Positions 24,453 through 33,946 are shown, counted from the stretch's first letter. The stretch is 64,000 bases of DNA from Paenibacillus methanolicus (GCF_008124765.1 NZ_VNHS01000001.1:62001-126000); one strand, 5' to 3'. Program-made: numbers and translations. Notes: generated by a model not told the origin, from the sequence alone.

Positions 24453-26135
24453 ATGAAGAAGAAGCAGAGCAAATTCTCCCGGTTGGTACTGGCCGCGGCG
24501 CTGATGACCACCGCGCTCGCAGGATGCAGCGACAACGGCGGCGGCAATAGCGAGGGAAGCGGCAACGCCAACGCGCCGGCCGGCGATAATGGAGGTACCG
24601 GCACCGAGAAGGCCGTCACGCTCAAGATCCTGCATAACTGGAACGGCTCGGGACCCGGCGACGTCGATATGACTCCGATCGCCGAGGCGATCCGGGAGAA
24701 GACGGGCATAACCGTACAATTCGATTACACCAAGGGCAGCGAGACCGAGAAGGTGAACACCATCTTCGCGACGCAGGATTTGCCGGATATCTATACCGGA
24801 CCGGCCTGGGGCGGCGAGTTGGACGGCATCGTGAAGGCGGCCAAGGAAGATCAATTGGTCGATCTGTCGGAGAAGCTGGCGAGCTATCCGAACTTATCCA
24901 AGGCGATCGCCAAAGAGAACGTCCCGCCGGCGCTGTACGATAAGGCGATCGGCGCATTCGGCGATCAGCAATATTTGCTGTATCAGAACCAGCCGGCGAC
25001 GGACAAGGATGCGATGGATTGGCTGTACGGCTTCTATGTGCGGAAGGATATCGCGCAGAAGGTCGGCGTCGACCCGCAGTCGGTGAAGACGAAGGACGAT
25101 CTATATAACTTCCTGAAGAAGATCAAGGACGCGAAGCTTACGGAGAACGGCATGCCGGTCATGCCGCTCGGCGGTTTCAGCAACGGCTGGGCGGTCGGAA
25201 TCGGCAACACGATGTTCTACGGCAGCGACTATCAGGACAAAGGCGACGGCACCTTGGAGCACACGTTCTTCACGAAAGCATACGAGGACTATACGCTCTA
25301 CTACCGGAAGCTGATCGAGGAAGGATTGCTGGACCCCGAGACGTTCACGCAGACGGACCCGATCGCGAAGGAGAAAATCAATCAAGGCCGCATCGCGGTG
25401 CTGGCGGCGCACTTCCCGGCGATCTACGACGCCACGAAGGAATACGCGAAGTCGCATCCGGGCAGCGATTTCGTCGCGGTCGGACCGCTGGAGCGGGCGG
25501 GAGCCGAGCCGAACCGTCCCGTCGATCTCGGCATCCAAGGCAATAACGTGACGGTCATCACGAAGGCGTGCAAGAACGTTGACGCCGCGCTTAAGCTGCT
25601 CGAATTTCTCGCTTCCGACGAAGGGTTCCTGCTCGTGCACTACGGCGTAGAGGGCGTCCACTGGGAGCGGGTGGACGGCAAGCCGGTCGCCAAGAAGGAG
25701 TTCTTCGACAAGTTCGCGGCCGATACGACCGGCAAGGAGAAGAAGAACGCGGGCATCGGCATCGGCTTCGAATCGTTGACCGGGCAGGACCGCACGAATA
25801 CGCTCGGCGGCGATATTTGGGCCGATCAGGAGCGGATCGCCGCCATGGATAACGCGCGCAAAATTTTGCGTCCGAACGGGATCAAGGTCATCTCCGCATA
25901 CAATGCCGGCGACGTCATCGCCAAATCGCCGCAGTGGGAGACGCTCAAGCCGTCGATGGACCGGATCGGCGATGTCTGGAAGGAAGCGGTGTTCGCCAAA
26001 TCGGACGACGCGGCGCTCAAGGTCATTAACGCGCTGCGCGATCAGATGAACAAGACCGGCTATCCGGAGGCCATCCAGTACGTGAACGAGAACTTGAAGG
26101 GGAAGGAAGTCGTGAAGCTGCAGATGGCGAACTGA
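24453..26135 (+). CDS. Solute-binding lipoprotein, LplA/LipO type (importer 2)
   Basis: This 560-residue protein has a lipoprotein signal with lipobox ALAGC and a Gly/Asn-rich linker, then a large family 1 binding fold (TLKILHNWNGSGPGDVDM to the C-terminal VVKLQM). The frame is open further upstream, but GGAGG at 24441 and the signal peptide fix the start. It is the last gene of the GH38 operon, so the substrate is probably a mannose-containing oligosaccharide; this is inferred from context. A terminator follows. Confidence 0.93.
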   Translation: MKKKQSKFSRLVLAAALMTTALAGCSDNGGGNSEGSGNANAPAGDNGGTGTEKAVTLKILHNWNGSGPGDVDMTPIAEAIREKTGITVQFDYTKGSETEKVNTIFATQDLPDIYTGPAWGGELDGIVKAAKEDQLVDLSEKLASYPNLSKAIAKENVPPALYDKAIGAFGDQQYLLYQNQPATDKDAMDWLYGFYVRKDIAQKVGVDPQSVKTKDDLYNFLKKIKDAKLTENGMPVMPLGGFSNGWAVGIGNTMFYGSDYQDKGDGTLEHTFFTKAYEDYTLYYRKLIEEGLLDPETFTQTDPIAKEKINQGRIAVLAAHFPAIYDATKEYAKSHPGSDFVAVGPLERAGAEPNRPVDLGIQGNNVTVITKACKNVDAALKLLEFLASDEGFLLVHYGVEGVHWERVDGKPVAKKEFFDKFAADTTGKEKKNAGIGIGFESLTGQDRTNTLGGDIWADQERIAAMDNARKILRPNGIKVISAYNAGDVIAKSPQWETLKPSMDRIGDVWKEAVFAKSDDAALKVINALRDQMNKTGYPEAIQYVNENLKGKEVVKLQMAN

Positions 26136-26154
26136 TCGCCGGGAAGGAAAAATA

Positions 26155-26179
26155 GGGCCGCGGTATTCGCGGTCCTTTT
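26155..26179 (+). terminator. Intrinsic terminator of the GH38/importer 2 operon
   Basis: GGGCCGCG pairs with CGCGGTCC around GTATT (one wobble), followed by TTTT. Confidence 0.85.
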
Positions 26180-26245
26180 GTGCGCTTGGCAGCGCATCGA
26201 TCTGTTCGGATGCAAACCACCGTAGGGATATTATGGAAAAATTAC

Positions 26246-26274
26246 TTGCATGTGCCAGAACGATCCGTTATAAT
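26246..26274 (+). promoter_or_regulatory. Promoter of the hisS-like leader
   Basis: TTGCAT (26246-26251), 17 bases, TATAAT (26269-26274): a near-consensus sigma-A promoter starting the leader transcript. Confidence 0.8.
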
Positions 26275-26307
26275 CTCCGTAATCAAATGTTGAAGGTGAT
26301 CAAAACC

Positions 26308-26355
26308 ATGTTTACAACCAAGCTATGTCAACTTCATCATCACAAAGAGCGTTAG
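26308..26355 (+). CDS. Histidine-rich leader peptide of the hisS-like gene
   Basis: This 15-residue reading frame, MFTTKLCQLHHHKER, has a good ribosome binding site (GAAGGTGAT at 26292-26300). It carries three consecutive His codons, CAT CAT CAC, at 26335-26343, just before a set of alternative hairpins. This is the layout of a ribosome-mediated attenuator responding to charged tRNA-His. Bacillales usually regulate such genes with T-box riboswitches, so the arrangement is unexpected. Translation and function are inferred from layout alone. Confidence 0.65.
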   Translation: MFTTKLCQLHHHKER

Positions 26356-26451
26356 CACGCCTGAATAAATTCAGGGCGGGCTAACGCTTCACGCGTTGGC
26401 CTCCCTGCGGCATATGGAGCGCGCAGGACCAAGAGGTCCGGCGCGTTTTTT
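26348..26451 (+). promoter_or_regulatory. Attenuator-like leader RNA with terminator upstream of hisS-like gene
   Basis: Hairpin 1:2 joins AGCGTTAGC (26348-26356) with GCTAACGCT (26380-26388), with inner pairs CGCCTGAA/TTCAGGGCG. The same second strand can instead pair as GGCTAACGC (26379-26387) with GCGTTGGCC (26393-26401). CCTGCG (26404-26409) can pair with CGCAGG (26422-26427), which blocks the terminator. The terminator is CGCGC-A-GGACC pairing with GGTCC-G-GCGCG (26420-26445), followed by six T's. The switching logic between these forms is not settled by inspection. Confidence 0.65.
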
Positions 26452-26479
26452 ATTTTACTAAAGAAGGGAAATGATCGTT

Positions 26480-27782
26480 GTGCAAAATGTTAAAGGTACC
26501 TATGATTTCTTTGGAAAGAAACAAGCGCTTCGAAAAAAAGTTCAGACCACGCTGAAGGAAGTCTTTGAATTGTATGATTTTGATGAAATGGATTCCACAA
26601 TAATGAACGAGCTTGACCTTCTGACGTCCAAGTATGCGGGGGGCGATGAAATACTGAAGGAAATGTACCAATTAACGGATCAGGGTTCAAGAAAACTCGG
26701 ACTGCGATACGATCTCACGATTCCTTTTGCAAAAGTAATCGCACTAAATCCTGGTATCGAATTTCCATACAAGAGGTATGAAATCGGGAAGGTGTTTCGG
26801 GATGGGCCGGTAAGACGAGGCCGTCTACGTGAATTTTTTACAGTGTGATGTGGATGTGGTCGGAGTTGCTGGCCCTGAAGCAGAAGCAGAGTTAATGCAG
26901 CTGGCAGTTGAGGTTTTCAAAAAACTAGAAATTCCGATTACGCTAAGATGGAACAATCGACGGTTTTTGGGTGGAATTCTTGAATCAATTGGCGTGTCGG
27001 CGAATAATTTGCTGTCGGTCATGTTGACGCTCGACAAGATTGAGAAAATCGGAAATGACGGGGTTATAGAAGAACTCGTTAGTATAGGGTTAGATGCTCA
27101 AGTAACCGATGCGATAACGGATCTCATTCAATTGGGTAACCCAACGTTTGAACATGTTTCTAAAAAATATGCAACCAAAGAAAACCTCGGTGTTCAAGAA
27201 GTGCAGTCCCTTCAGGAAATCATTGAGAAACTAGGATTGGAGCAGATCTGCACGTTTGACCCTTTTCTATCGCGGGGGTTATCGTTCTACACAGGAACGG
27301 TGTACGAGATCTTTGACGCTTCCAACTCGTTTCGTTCAAGTTTAGGCGGCGGTGGACGATATGATGCCATCATCGGACAGCTGGTCGGCATTGATGACAG
27401 GCAATATCCGACAGTTGGAATTTCTTTCGGAATGGAATCCATCATGGAGATGCTTGAGAATCGCCCGGTTCAACCACAAGGTGCTTTAGTTACAGTCGTC
27501 CCGATCGGAGAAACGGTTACAGAAGTCCTTAAAGCAGCAGCAACGCTAAGGGCCAGCGGTATTTGTACAAGTACAGCCACAAGTAAGCGGAAATTAAAAA
27601 AAACACTGGCAACAGCCTCGGCTAAAGGGATTCGGTACGTCATGTTAATAGGAGAAGATGAAGCAATTCTGGGAAAAGTACGGCTGAAAGATATGATCGA
27701 AATGACTGAAATGGAGTTAGACATAGAGGAAGCAATTCACGTAATATCCTCCACAAAACCAACAAGCTTGGGGCCGCGATAA
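26480..27782 (+). pseudogene. Histidyl-tRNA synthetase paralogue, frameshifted
   Basis: Read together, two frames encode about 433 residues of a class II histidyl-tRNA synthetase. Motifs seen are GLRYDLTIPFAKV, the motif 2 region KVFRDGPVRRGRLREF, and the histidine-specific LSRGLSFYTGTVYE. A T6 run at 26834-26839 shifts the frame: with one T fewer the reading continues EFLQCDVDVVGV; as given, it stops at TGA shortly after. The start is GTG 26480 with GAAGGG eleven bases upstream. Motif 1, normally near ETPI, reads MDSTI here, so the invariant Pro is missing. The gene is AT-richer than its neighbours. It may be a decaying or repurposed paralogue, or the extra T may be a homopolymer sequencing error. 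Confidence 0.8.
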
Positions 27783-27796
27783 CTGCGGCCCTTTTT
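27771..27796 (+). terminator. Terminator of the hisS-like gene
   Basis: GGGCCGC (27771-27777) pairs with GCGGCCC (27785-27791), followed by TTTTT. The stop codon lies in the loop. Confidence 0.85.
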
Positions 27797-28004
27797 GGCG
27801 TAATCGAGCATGACGATACATTCGGCTCTCCGCACATATGGTATAAAAGATGCTCGGCTTGGCCATGGAGCGTCCAGGCGCCGACCCGGATAATAGGAAG
27901 GATACCCCATTCGGGGACAGCGGCTCCGCTGCCGTTCCATGCGCCTGTCAGCGGCATGGCGAACGTATGCAGCGGATCGAAAGGACGGGGAAAGGAGATT
28001 TAAG

Positions 28005-29837
28005 GTGAAAGCCAATGCCAATGCCAAAGCAAGAAGCAAATCGGACAGCCGGATGCCGGCCAATCTTCGCAGTCTGTCCATCAAAAATCGGTTAATCGCC
28101 GCTTTTCTTATTACCTCCTTGCTGCCGGTCGCGTTCGTGGCCTTCTATTCGAACGCGAAATATACGGCATCGGTAACCGGGAAGCTTAGCGCCTCCTCGC
28201 AGCAGACGCTGACGGAGCTGGCTCGCAACGTGTCTCGCGAACTGGCGCAGTACGAGACGCTTACCGAGTCGATCATTATCAATCCGCAAGTGCAGCGCAC
28301 GCTCCCCCGATATGATCGGATGAGCGATTACGAGAAGAGCCTCGCGCTCGCGCGGATTAAAGACGAGCTGGAAGCGCAGGTGTTCTCGATCAGCAATCTG
28401 TACAACGTCATGATCTTGACGCCGGACGGCGGCACGATCTTCGACCTTGGCTTCCAGTCTTACCCGCGCGAGGAAATTCTGTCGCTTCGCGATGGCGCCG
28501 GCACCTCTCCGGGCAACGCGTATTGGACGTATTTGCGGTCGAACCGCGGCTCGAATATGATCGCGCTTACGCGGACGATCTATGCCGAAGACGACTTGAA
28601 CCGGCGTCTGGGCTACGTCATTCTCGTCATCGACGAGAAGGTGTTCTCCCGGAATACGTATCATTCCGTCGATCTCGGCCGAGGCAGCCGCGTCTACATC
28701 AGCGATGCCCAAGGCATGGTGGTGTCGTCCGTCGAACCGGATATCGCGCACGGCGAATTATTCGAAGAAGAGCAAGTCTTCCGCCGCGTCGCGATCCAAG
28801 CGGGCGAGAGCTCCTTCTATGGGGATGTCGATGGAGAGCGGCAGCTTGTGACGAGCGCGCGCATCCCGGCTTCCGGGTGGTATGTGATCGGTCTGCTCCC
28901 CCGATCGTTCCTCGTATCGGAGGTTCATGCGATGAGCCAGAACGTGCTGATCATCTGCTTGTTCACGCTGCTGCTCGCGGGAATGCTGGCGCTGTGGATC
29001 TACCGCAGCATTCACGAGCCGATCCGGAAGCTGCTGCATTATGCGAAGCAGGTCAGCATGGGACAATTGGATACGCCGCTAAGCGGCGGCGAACCGGACG
29101 AGATGGGCAGACTGACGGGCACGATCAACCAGATGGTCGTTCAGCTGCGGGGATTGATCCATCAAGTGGAGTCGGGACAGCAGGCCAAACGCGACGCGGA
29201 ACTGAAAATGCTGCAAGCGCAGATCAACCCGCATTTTCTGTTCAATACGCTCAATTCGTTGAAGTGGAGCGCGATGATGAGCGGCAGCGACACGGTCGCA
29301 AGCGGACTGACGTCTTTATCCGAGCTGCTTCGCAATACGATACTCGACAAGGCGGATCTCATTCCGCTCGAGGAAGAAATCGGCAATCTGCTCCATTATG
29401 CCACGATTCAGCGCATCCGCTACGGCGACTCGTTCGAGCTGGGGTGCAGCATGGCGGAGGAGGAGTTGTACCAATGGCTCGTGCCCAAATTTATCCTGCA
29501 GCCGATTGTCGAGAATTCGATCCTCCATGCGGGCAGCGAAGACGGCCGCCGCGTCGGCATATGGGTCGAGGGGCTGCGCGACGGCTCGAAGCTGCGGCTT
29601 CGCGTCGCGGACGACGGGAAAGGCTTTGACGTGGCGAGCGTGAAACGGCGACAATCGCATGCCAAGCTATCCGGCATCGGGATTGACAACGTGCACGAAC
29701 GGATTCGGATCGATTTCGGTTCTCCCTACGGGCTGGAGGTTCGCAGCGAGGTCAACCGGGGGACGGAGACGGTCATTCTGCTGCCGATGATTCGAAAGGA
29801 GGAGAACCAGCATGTACAAAGTCATCATCGTGGATGA
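28005..29837 (+). CDS. YesM-type sensor histidine kinase
   Basis: This 610-residue kinase starts at a GTG with AAAGGAG seven bases upstream; the longer open frame has no such signal. Membrane helices lie near residues 28-48 (LIAAFLITSLLPVAFVAFY) and 305-325, flanking an extracytoplasmic sensor domain. HAMP follows (IHEPIRKLLHYAKQVSMGQL), then the phospho-acceptor motif INPHFLFNTLN (H410) and a HATPase with DDGKGF and GIGIDNVHERI. The stop overlaps the downstream regulator start by 26 bases, so the two are co-translated. It probably senses the sugar handled by importer 3. Confidence 0.93.
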   Translation: MKANANAKARSKSDSRMPANLRSLSIKNRLIAAFLITSLLPVAFVAFYSNAKYTASVTGKLSASSQQTLTELARNVSRELAQYETLTESIIINPQVQRTLPRYDRMSDYEKSLALARIKDELEAQVFSISNLYNVMILTPDGGTIFDLGFQSYPREEILSLRDGAGTSPGNAYWTYLRSNRGSNMIALTRTIYAEDDLNRRLGYVILVIDEKVFSRNTYHSVDLGRGSRVYISDAQGMVVSSVEPDIAHGELFEEEQVFRRVAIQAGESSFYGDVDGERQLVTSARIPASGWYVIGLLPRSFLVSEVHAMSQNVLIICLFTLLLAGMLALWIYRSIHEPIRKLLHYAKQVSMGQLDTPLSGGEPDEMGRLTGTINQMVVQLRGLIHQVESGQQAKRDAELKMLQAQINPHFLFNTLNSLKWSAMMSGSDTVASGLTSLSELLRNTILDKADLIPLEEEIGNLLHYATIQRIRYGDSFELGCSMAEEELYQWLVPKFILQPIVENSILHAGSEDGRRVGIWVEGLRDGSKLRLRVADDGKGFDVASVKRRQSHAKLSGIGIDNVHERIRIDFGSPYGLEVRSEVNRGTETVILLPMIRKEENQHVQSHHRG

Positions 29838-31371
29838 TGAAATGATCGTTCGGCATGCGGTGCAGACGCTCATTCGCTGGGAGGAAGGCGGATTCGAATT
29901 CGCCGGTTCCGCTTCCAGCGGACGGTCGGCGCTGGAGCTTGCGCGGAAGACGAACGCGGACATCGTCATAACGGATATTAAAATGCCTGAAATGGACGGA
30001 TTGGAACTTATCAAGCGGTTGATGGAGGAGGGGTTCAAAGGCGAGATCATCGTCCTGAGCAATTACAACGACTTCGAGATCGTACGGGAAGCGCTGAAGT
30101 GCGGCGCGCACGACTATATGCTGAAGCTGACGCTGAAGACGGAGGCATTCATGCGAACGCTGGGCGAAGTTGCCTCGAAGCTGGAAGGCAAGAGAGGGAC
30201 GGCAAGCCTCGCGACGGCTGCCGATGCCGAGAAGCCGGCGGCGCGCTTGATCGCGATCCTGCGCGAAATGGATGATGCGTATGCCGGGAATGCGAAGTCG
30301 GCCTTCCGCGAAGACGGCTTGCCGGAGAGGGAAGGTCTCGCCTACCTGCCCTTCCTTGTCCTGCTGCAGGACAATGAGCCATGGCCGCATCGCGTCGGGG
30401 GATTCCCGGACATGCTGGAGAAATTGGCCGACGGCTTGTTCGCCTCGGGCAGCGCAAGCCCTCATATCGTCCATACCCGGCACAACCGGTCGCTGCTCGT
30501 TCTATCGGCCTCGGAACCGGAACTGTACGCGCGATCGAAAGAACTTGCCGAGCGGCTGGTCAGTCTCGCGGAGATGTATTACGACGTGCAGATCTGCGTC
30601 GTGTATGCGCCAGCCGCAATCGGACCGGGGAAGGTAGCGGAGGAGATCCGCAACAATCGGCTGACCGAGGGCTTGCTGTTCTATTCGCGTTATCGGGCCG
30701 CTTGCTTGCCGAATCGGCTTGCGGCGCAAGAGGAAGGCGCGGCCTTCGAGCGGGCGGAAGCGGATCTTGAGCGGCCCGAGCGGCGATCGTGGAGCGAGTG
30801 GAGCAGCCTGACCCTTCAGTTGGTCGAAGCGGGGTCCTCGTGCCGCGTGCAGCCGGATGTGCTCAAACGCGCGATCGCCCGAAGCATTTGGCTGATGGCG
30901 CATCGGAAGGAACGGCGTTTGACCGCATCGGAGGAGAAGGCGTGGCTCGGCAAAATCGAATCGGCCGATTCGGACACGCAATTGATGGACCGGATTCGGG
31001 AACTGGCCGAGGAAGCGACCGGCACGGAAGGCGGTCATGCGGCGTCGCCGGCCGCGCGGGAGGAAGTGCGGCAGGCCATTGCTTATATGAGAAGCCGTTA
31101 CATGGAACGCATAGCCATTACGGATATCGCGTCCCATGTCGGCTTGTCCGAAGCGTATCTATGTCACGTGTTCAAGGCGGAGACGGGCAGCAGCATGCTG
31201 AACTGCTTGAACGATATCCGGATGTCCAAGGCTTACGAGCTGTTAGAGACGGGGAACTACCTGGTGAAGCAAGCGTCGTACGAGGTGGGGATCTCGGATC
31301 CGTTTTATTTCAACCGGCTGTTCAAGAAACGGTTCGGCATCGCGCCCAAACACGTCAAGCGGCACAATTAA
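29812..31371 (+). CDS. YesN-type response regulator with AraC DNA-binding domain
   Basis: This 519-residue protein has a receiver domain with phospho-acceptor D55 (ITDIKMPEMDG). The conserved Lys (K105, MLKLT) is followed by Leu-Thr instead of the usual Pro. The C-terminal AraC domain covers about residues 420-519 (VGLSEAYLCHVFKAETGSSMLNCL, YFNRLFKKRFGIAPKHVK). The gene overlaps the end of the kinase gene and precedes importer 3, the probable target. A TATAAT with no -35 element at 31506-31511 fits activation by this protein. Confidence 0.92.
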   Translation: MYKVIIVDDEMIVRHAVQTLIRWEEGGFEFAGSASSGRSALELARKTNADIVITDIKMPEMDGLELIKRLMEEGFKGEIIVLSNYNDFEIVREALKCGAHDYMLKLTLKTEAFMRTLGEVASKLEGKRGTASLATAADAEKPAARLIAILREMDDAYAGNAKSAFREDGLPEREGLAYLPFLVLLQDNEPWPHRVGGFPDMLEKLADGLFASGSASPHIVHTRHNRSLLVLSASEPELYARSKELAERLVSLAEMYYDVQICVVYAPAAIGPGKVAEEIRNNRLTEGLLFYSRYRAACLPNRLAAQEEGAAFERAEADLERPERRSWSEWSSLTLQLVEAGSSCRVQPDVLKRAIARSIWLMAHRKERRLTASEEKAWLGKIESADSDTQLMDRIRELAEEATGTEGGHAASPAAREEVRQAIAYMRSRYMERIAITDIASHVGLSEAYLCHVFKAETGSSMLNCLNDIRMSKAYELLETGNYLVKQASYEVGISDPFYFNRLFKKRFGIAPKHVKRHN

Positions 31372-31505
31372 CCAGTCACCTAGACGAAATTAAGCAGGGG
31401 GGATCCAAAAATCATCCAGTTTGCCCGGTTGCGCGAGCATCGATGAGCAAAATCGTCCATTACCCTCCTCGAGATCGTGTATGTCGAGCATCGCCGTCCA
31501 GGTTC

Positions 31506-31511
31506 TATAAT
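31506..31511 (+). promoter_or_regulatory. -10 element of importer 3 promoter
   Basis: TATAAT without a matching -35 box, 28 bases upstream of the binding-protein start, suggests activator dependence. A 9-base direct repeat CGAGCATCG lies at 31434-31442 and 31485-31493. Confidence 0.45.
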
Positions 31512-31538
31512 CAAGTCACAACGGAAGGAGATGAGGAC

Positions 31539-32969
31539 ATGAAACGCAATAAAGGGGTTAAGTTGGTCCTTGCGTTAGCCGTATTAGCGAGCCTTCTAGC
31601 CGGCTGCGGGGGCAACAACGGCAACAACGGCAATAAAGGCGAGAGCGAAACGCCCGCCGAACAAACCGGCGCGAATTCGTCGAACGGCGACGAGGCCGGA
31701 AGCAAGTCATTCGCGAATCCGCAGCTCGAGGTGGCGGTGTTCCAGGGCGGCTATGGCCGCGAATATTGGGACGCGGTAGCGGAAAGCTTCATGCAGGATC
31801 ATCCGGGGACCAAGATCAACATTACGGCCAGTCCGAAAATCGGCGATCTCGTCCGTCCGAAGATCGTGGCGGGCAACCCGCCGGACTTCATGTACATCGC
31901 GGGCGGCGACAACACGCCGGTCTTGAACGGGCTCATCAAGGATAACGCGCTCCTCGATTTGACCGACGTGTTCACGGAAGCGGGGGAAGACGGCGCGGCG
32001 CTCAAGGACAAGATCCTCCCGGGCATTCTGGAATCCCCCGCGATCGCGCCTCACGGAGACGGCAAAATCTACTTGGCGCCGTATAATTTCGGCGTGATGG
32101 GCTTGTGGTACAACAAGGCATTGTTCGATGCGAAGAGCCTCGCCTCGCCGAAAACATGGGATGAGTTCTTCGCGATGAACGGCGCGGCCAAGGAGAACGG
32201 GCGCGCGCTCTTTACCTACCAAGGCATGTATCCGGGCTATCTGGAAGAAATCATCGTCCCGGCCATCTATAACGTCGGCGGTCAGGAAGCGCTGGATCAA
32301 TTTTTCAACTACGATCCGGAATTCTGGAAGAGCGATACGTTCAAGCAGGCGTTCGGCATTCTGGAGCGGATCGCAAGCGAAGAGAACGCCTTGATGAAAG
32401 GGACGGTCGCGCTTAACCATACGCAATCGCAGACGGAATTTCTGCAAGGCAAGGCGATGTTTATTCCGAACGGCTCCTGGTTCGAAGACGAGATGAAGGA
32501 CGCGCCGCGCGAAGACGGCTTCCAATACGGTTTCCTGGGCGTGCCGTCGCTCGATCCCGCCAAACCGGTCACGGCGCTGACGAGCGTCGAGCAGATGGTC
32601 ATTCCGGCCAAAGCCAAAAATCCGGAACTGGCGAAGGCGTTCCTCAAGTATCTGTACACGGAGAAAAGCATTACGCTCAACGGCGAGAAAGCGAAAGGCG
32701 TGCTCGCGGTCAAAGGCGCGCCGGATCTCGTCAAGGCGTACTTGGGCGATACGACGTACAACGTGTACAAAGCGGTCGATAGCGGCATGGGCACGGTCAA
32801 CGGGACGTTCAAGATCGTCGCGAAAGGCAGCAAATACATTCCGGCCGACGAAGTGTACAAACCGCTCTCCTCTATAATTAACAAGCAGATGACGCTGGAC
32901 GAATACGCGGAGAAGCTCTACAAGATCTACGCGGACATTCAGGAGGAACTGAAAGCCAGCGCGGAATAA
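31539..32969 (+). CDS. Sugar ABC transporter solute-binding lipoprotein (importer 3)
   Basis: This 476-residue family 1 binding protein has lipobox LLAGC and an Asn/Gly-rich linker. The mature part contains FQGGYGREYWDAVAESF and NGSWFEDEM, patterns seen in N-acetylglucosamine/oligosaccharide-type binding proteins such as NgcE, although I cannot fix the ligand. GGAAGGAG at 31523-31530 places the start at the ATG 31539. A hairpin follows before the permease genes. Confidence 0.92.
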   Translation: MKRNKGVKLVLALAVLASLLAGCGGNNGNNGNKGESETPAEQTGANSSNGDEAGSKSFANPQLEVAVFQGGYGREYWDAVAESFMQDHPGTKINITASPKIGDLVRPKIVAGNPPDFMYIAGGDNTPVLNGLIKDNALLDLTDVFTEAGEDGAALKDKILPGILESPAIAPHGDGKIYLAPYNFGVMGLWYNKALFDAKSLASPKTWDEFFAMNGAAKENGRALFTYQGMYPGYLEEIIVPAIYNVGGQEALDQFFNYDPEFWKSDTFKQAFGILERIASEENALMKGTVALNHTQSQTEFLQGKAMFIPNGSWFEDEMKDAPREDGFQYGFLGVPSLDPAKPVTALTSVEQMVIPAKAKNPELAKAFLKYLYTEKSITLNGEKAKGVLAVKGAPDLVKAYLGDTTYNVYKAVDSGMGTVNGTFKIVAKGSKYIPADEVYKPLSSIINKQMTLDEYAEKLYKIYADIQEELKASAE

Positions 32970-32990
32970 TCGATTCGAAATCGCAGAAGG

Positions 32991-33026
32991 AAAACCCGCC
33001 GAGCGATCGTACACTTGGCGGGTTTT
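32991..33026 (+). terminator. Stem-loop or partial terminator after importer 3 binding protein
   Basis: AAAACCCGCCGAG (32991-33003) pairs with CTTGGCGGGTTTT (33014-33026), one wobble, with T's in the 3' arm. It sits inside the operon, so it probably lowers permease relative to binding-protein expression. Confidence 0.65.
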
Positions 33027-33060
33027 CTGTATCTTGAGGCGCGAAAGGACGGGTTGCAAG

Positions 33061-33945
33061 ATGACGATGAAAAGACGGCGCGCGGTATTTATTGCGGCGT
33101 GCTTGCTGCCGGGGCTGCTGCTATTCGCCCTGTTCAAGATTTATCCGACCGTACAGGTGTTCCACAAATCGTTCTATCAGTGGAATGGCATCGGCGATAA
33201 GCCGGTCTTTATTGGACTTGATAATTTTGTCGAGATGTTTCAAGACGACACGTTTCTGTTGGCGCTTCGGAACACGGGTTTCCTCATGCTGATCGTGCCG
33301 ATCGTCACGATCGCGATCGCGCTGATCAACGCCTCGATACTGACGAGGAGCAAGTTAAAGGAGAAGAGCCTGTATCGAACCGTATTTTTCTTCCCGAGCA
33401 TTCTGTCGTTCGTCGTGATAGCGATTCTGTGGTCGTTCATCTATCATCCGACGATCGGTTTTCTGAACTCGGGGCTTGAATTCATCGGCCTTGGGGAGTA
33501 CGCGATGTCGTGGCTTGGCGATCAACGAACGGTCCTTTGGGCGCTCGCGGTTACGCTCATTTGGCAGGCGGCGGGCTACTACATGGTCATGTATATGGCC
33601 GGCATTGACGGCATTTCGCCCGACTTCTACGAAGCGGCGAGTTTGGACGGGGCGACGCGCTTGCAGCAATTTATGTACATTACGGTGCCGATGCTGTGGG
33701 AGATCATTCGCATTACGATCATATTCAGCATTAACGGCGTACTGTCCATCAGTTTCGTCGTCGTATCGATCATGACCGCGGGCGGGCCGGATCGCCATTC
33801 CGAGGTCGCGTTGACGTACTTGTACGCGCAGGCCTTCACGAACTCCAACTTCGGTTATGCGATGGCCATGGCCTTGTTTATATTCGTCATCTCCATGCTA
33901 TTGGCATTCCTCAGCAATCGGATGACCGGGAAGGAGGCGAACTGA
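33061..33945 (+). CDS. Sugar ABC transporter permease, MalF type (importer 3)
   Basis: This 294-residue permease has a basic N-terminus followed by AVFIAACLLPGLLLFALFKIYPTVQVF, six membrane segments and EAA loop YEAASLDGATRLQQFMYITVP. The frame opens earlier at 33034, but ATG 33061 fits the family N-terminus. The stop is immediately followed by the next permease. Confidence 0.92.
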   Translation: MTMKRRRAVFIAACLLPGLLLFALFKIYPTVQVFHKSFYQWNGIGDKPVFIGLDNFVEMFQDDTFLLALRNTGFLMLIVPIVTIAIALINASILTRSKLKEKSLYRTVFFFPSILSFVVIAILWSFIYHPTIGFLNSGLEFIGLGEYAMSWLGDQRTVLWALAVTLIWQAAGYYMVMYMAGIDGISPDFYEAASLDGATRLQQFMYITVPMLWEIIRITIIFSINGVLSISFVVVSIMTAGGPDRHSEVALTYLYAQAFTNSNFGYAMAMALFIFVISMLLAFLSNRMTGKEAN

Positions 33946-33946
33946 T

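Noticed and set aside
26281..26479. T-box riboswitch upstream of the hisS-like gene
   Set aside because: No T-box consensus sequence or specifier-loop architecture was found; the leader-peptide layout explains the His codons better.
26831..26845. Programmed frameshift in the hisS-like gene
   Set aside because: The needed shift is +1, there is no recognised +1 site or stimulatory element, and a simple one-base change in a T6 run is a simpler explanation.
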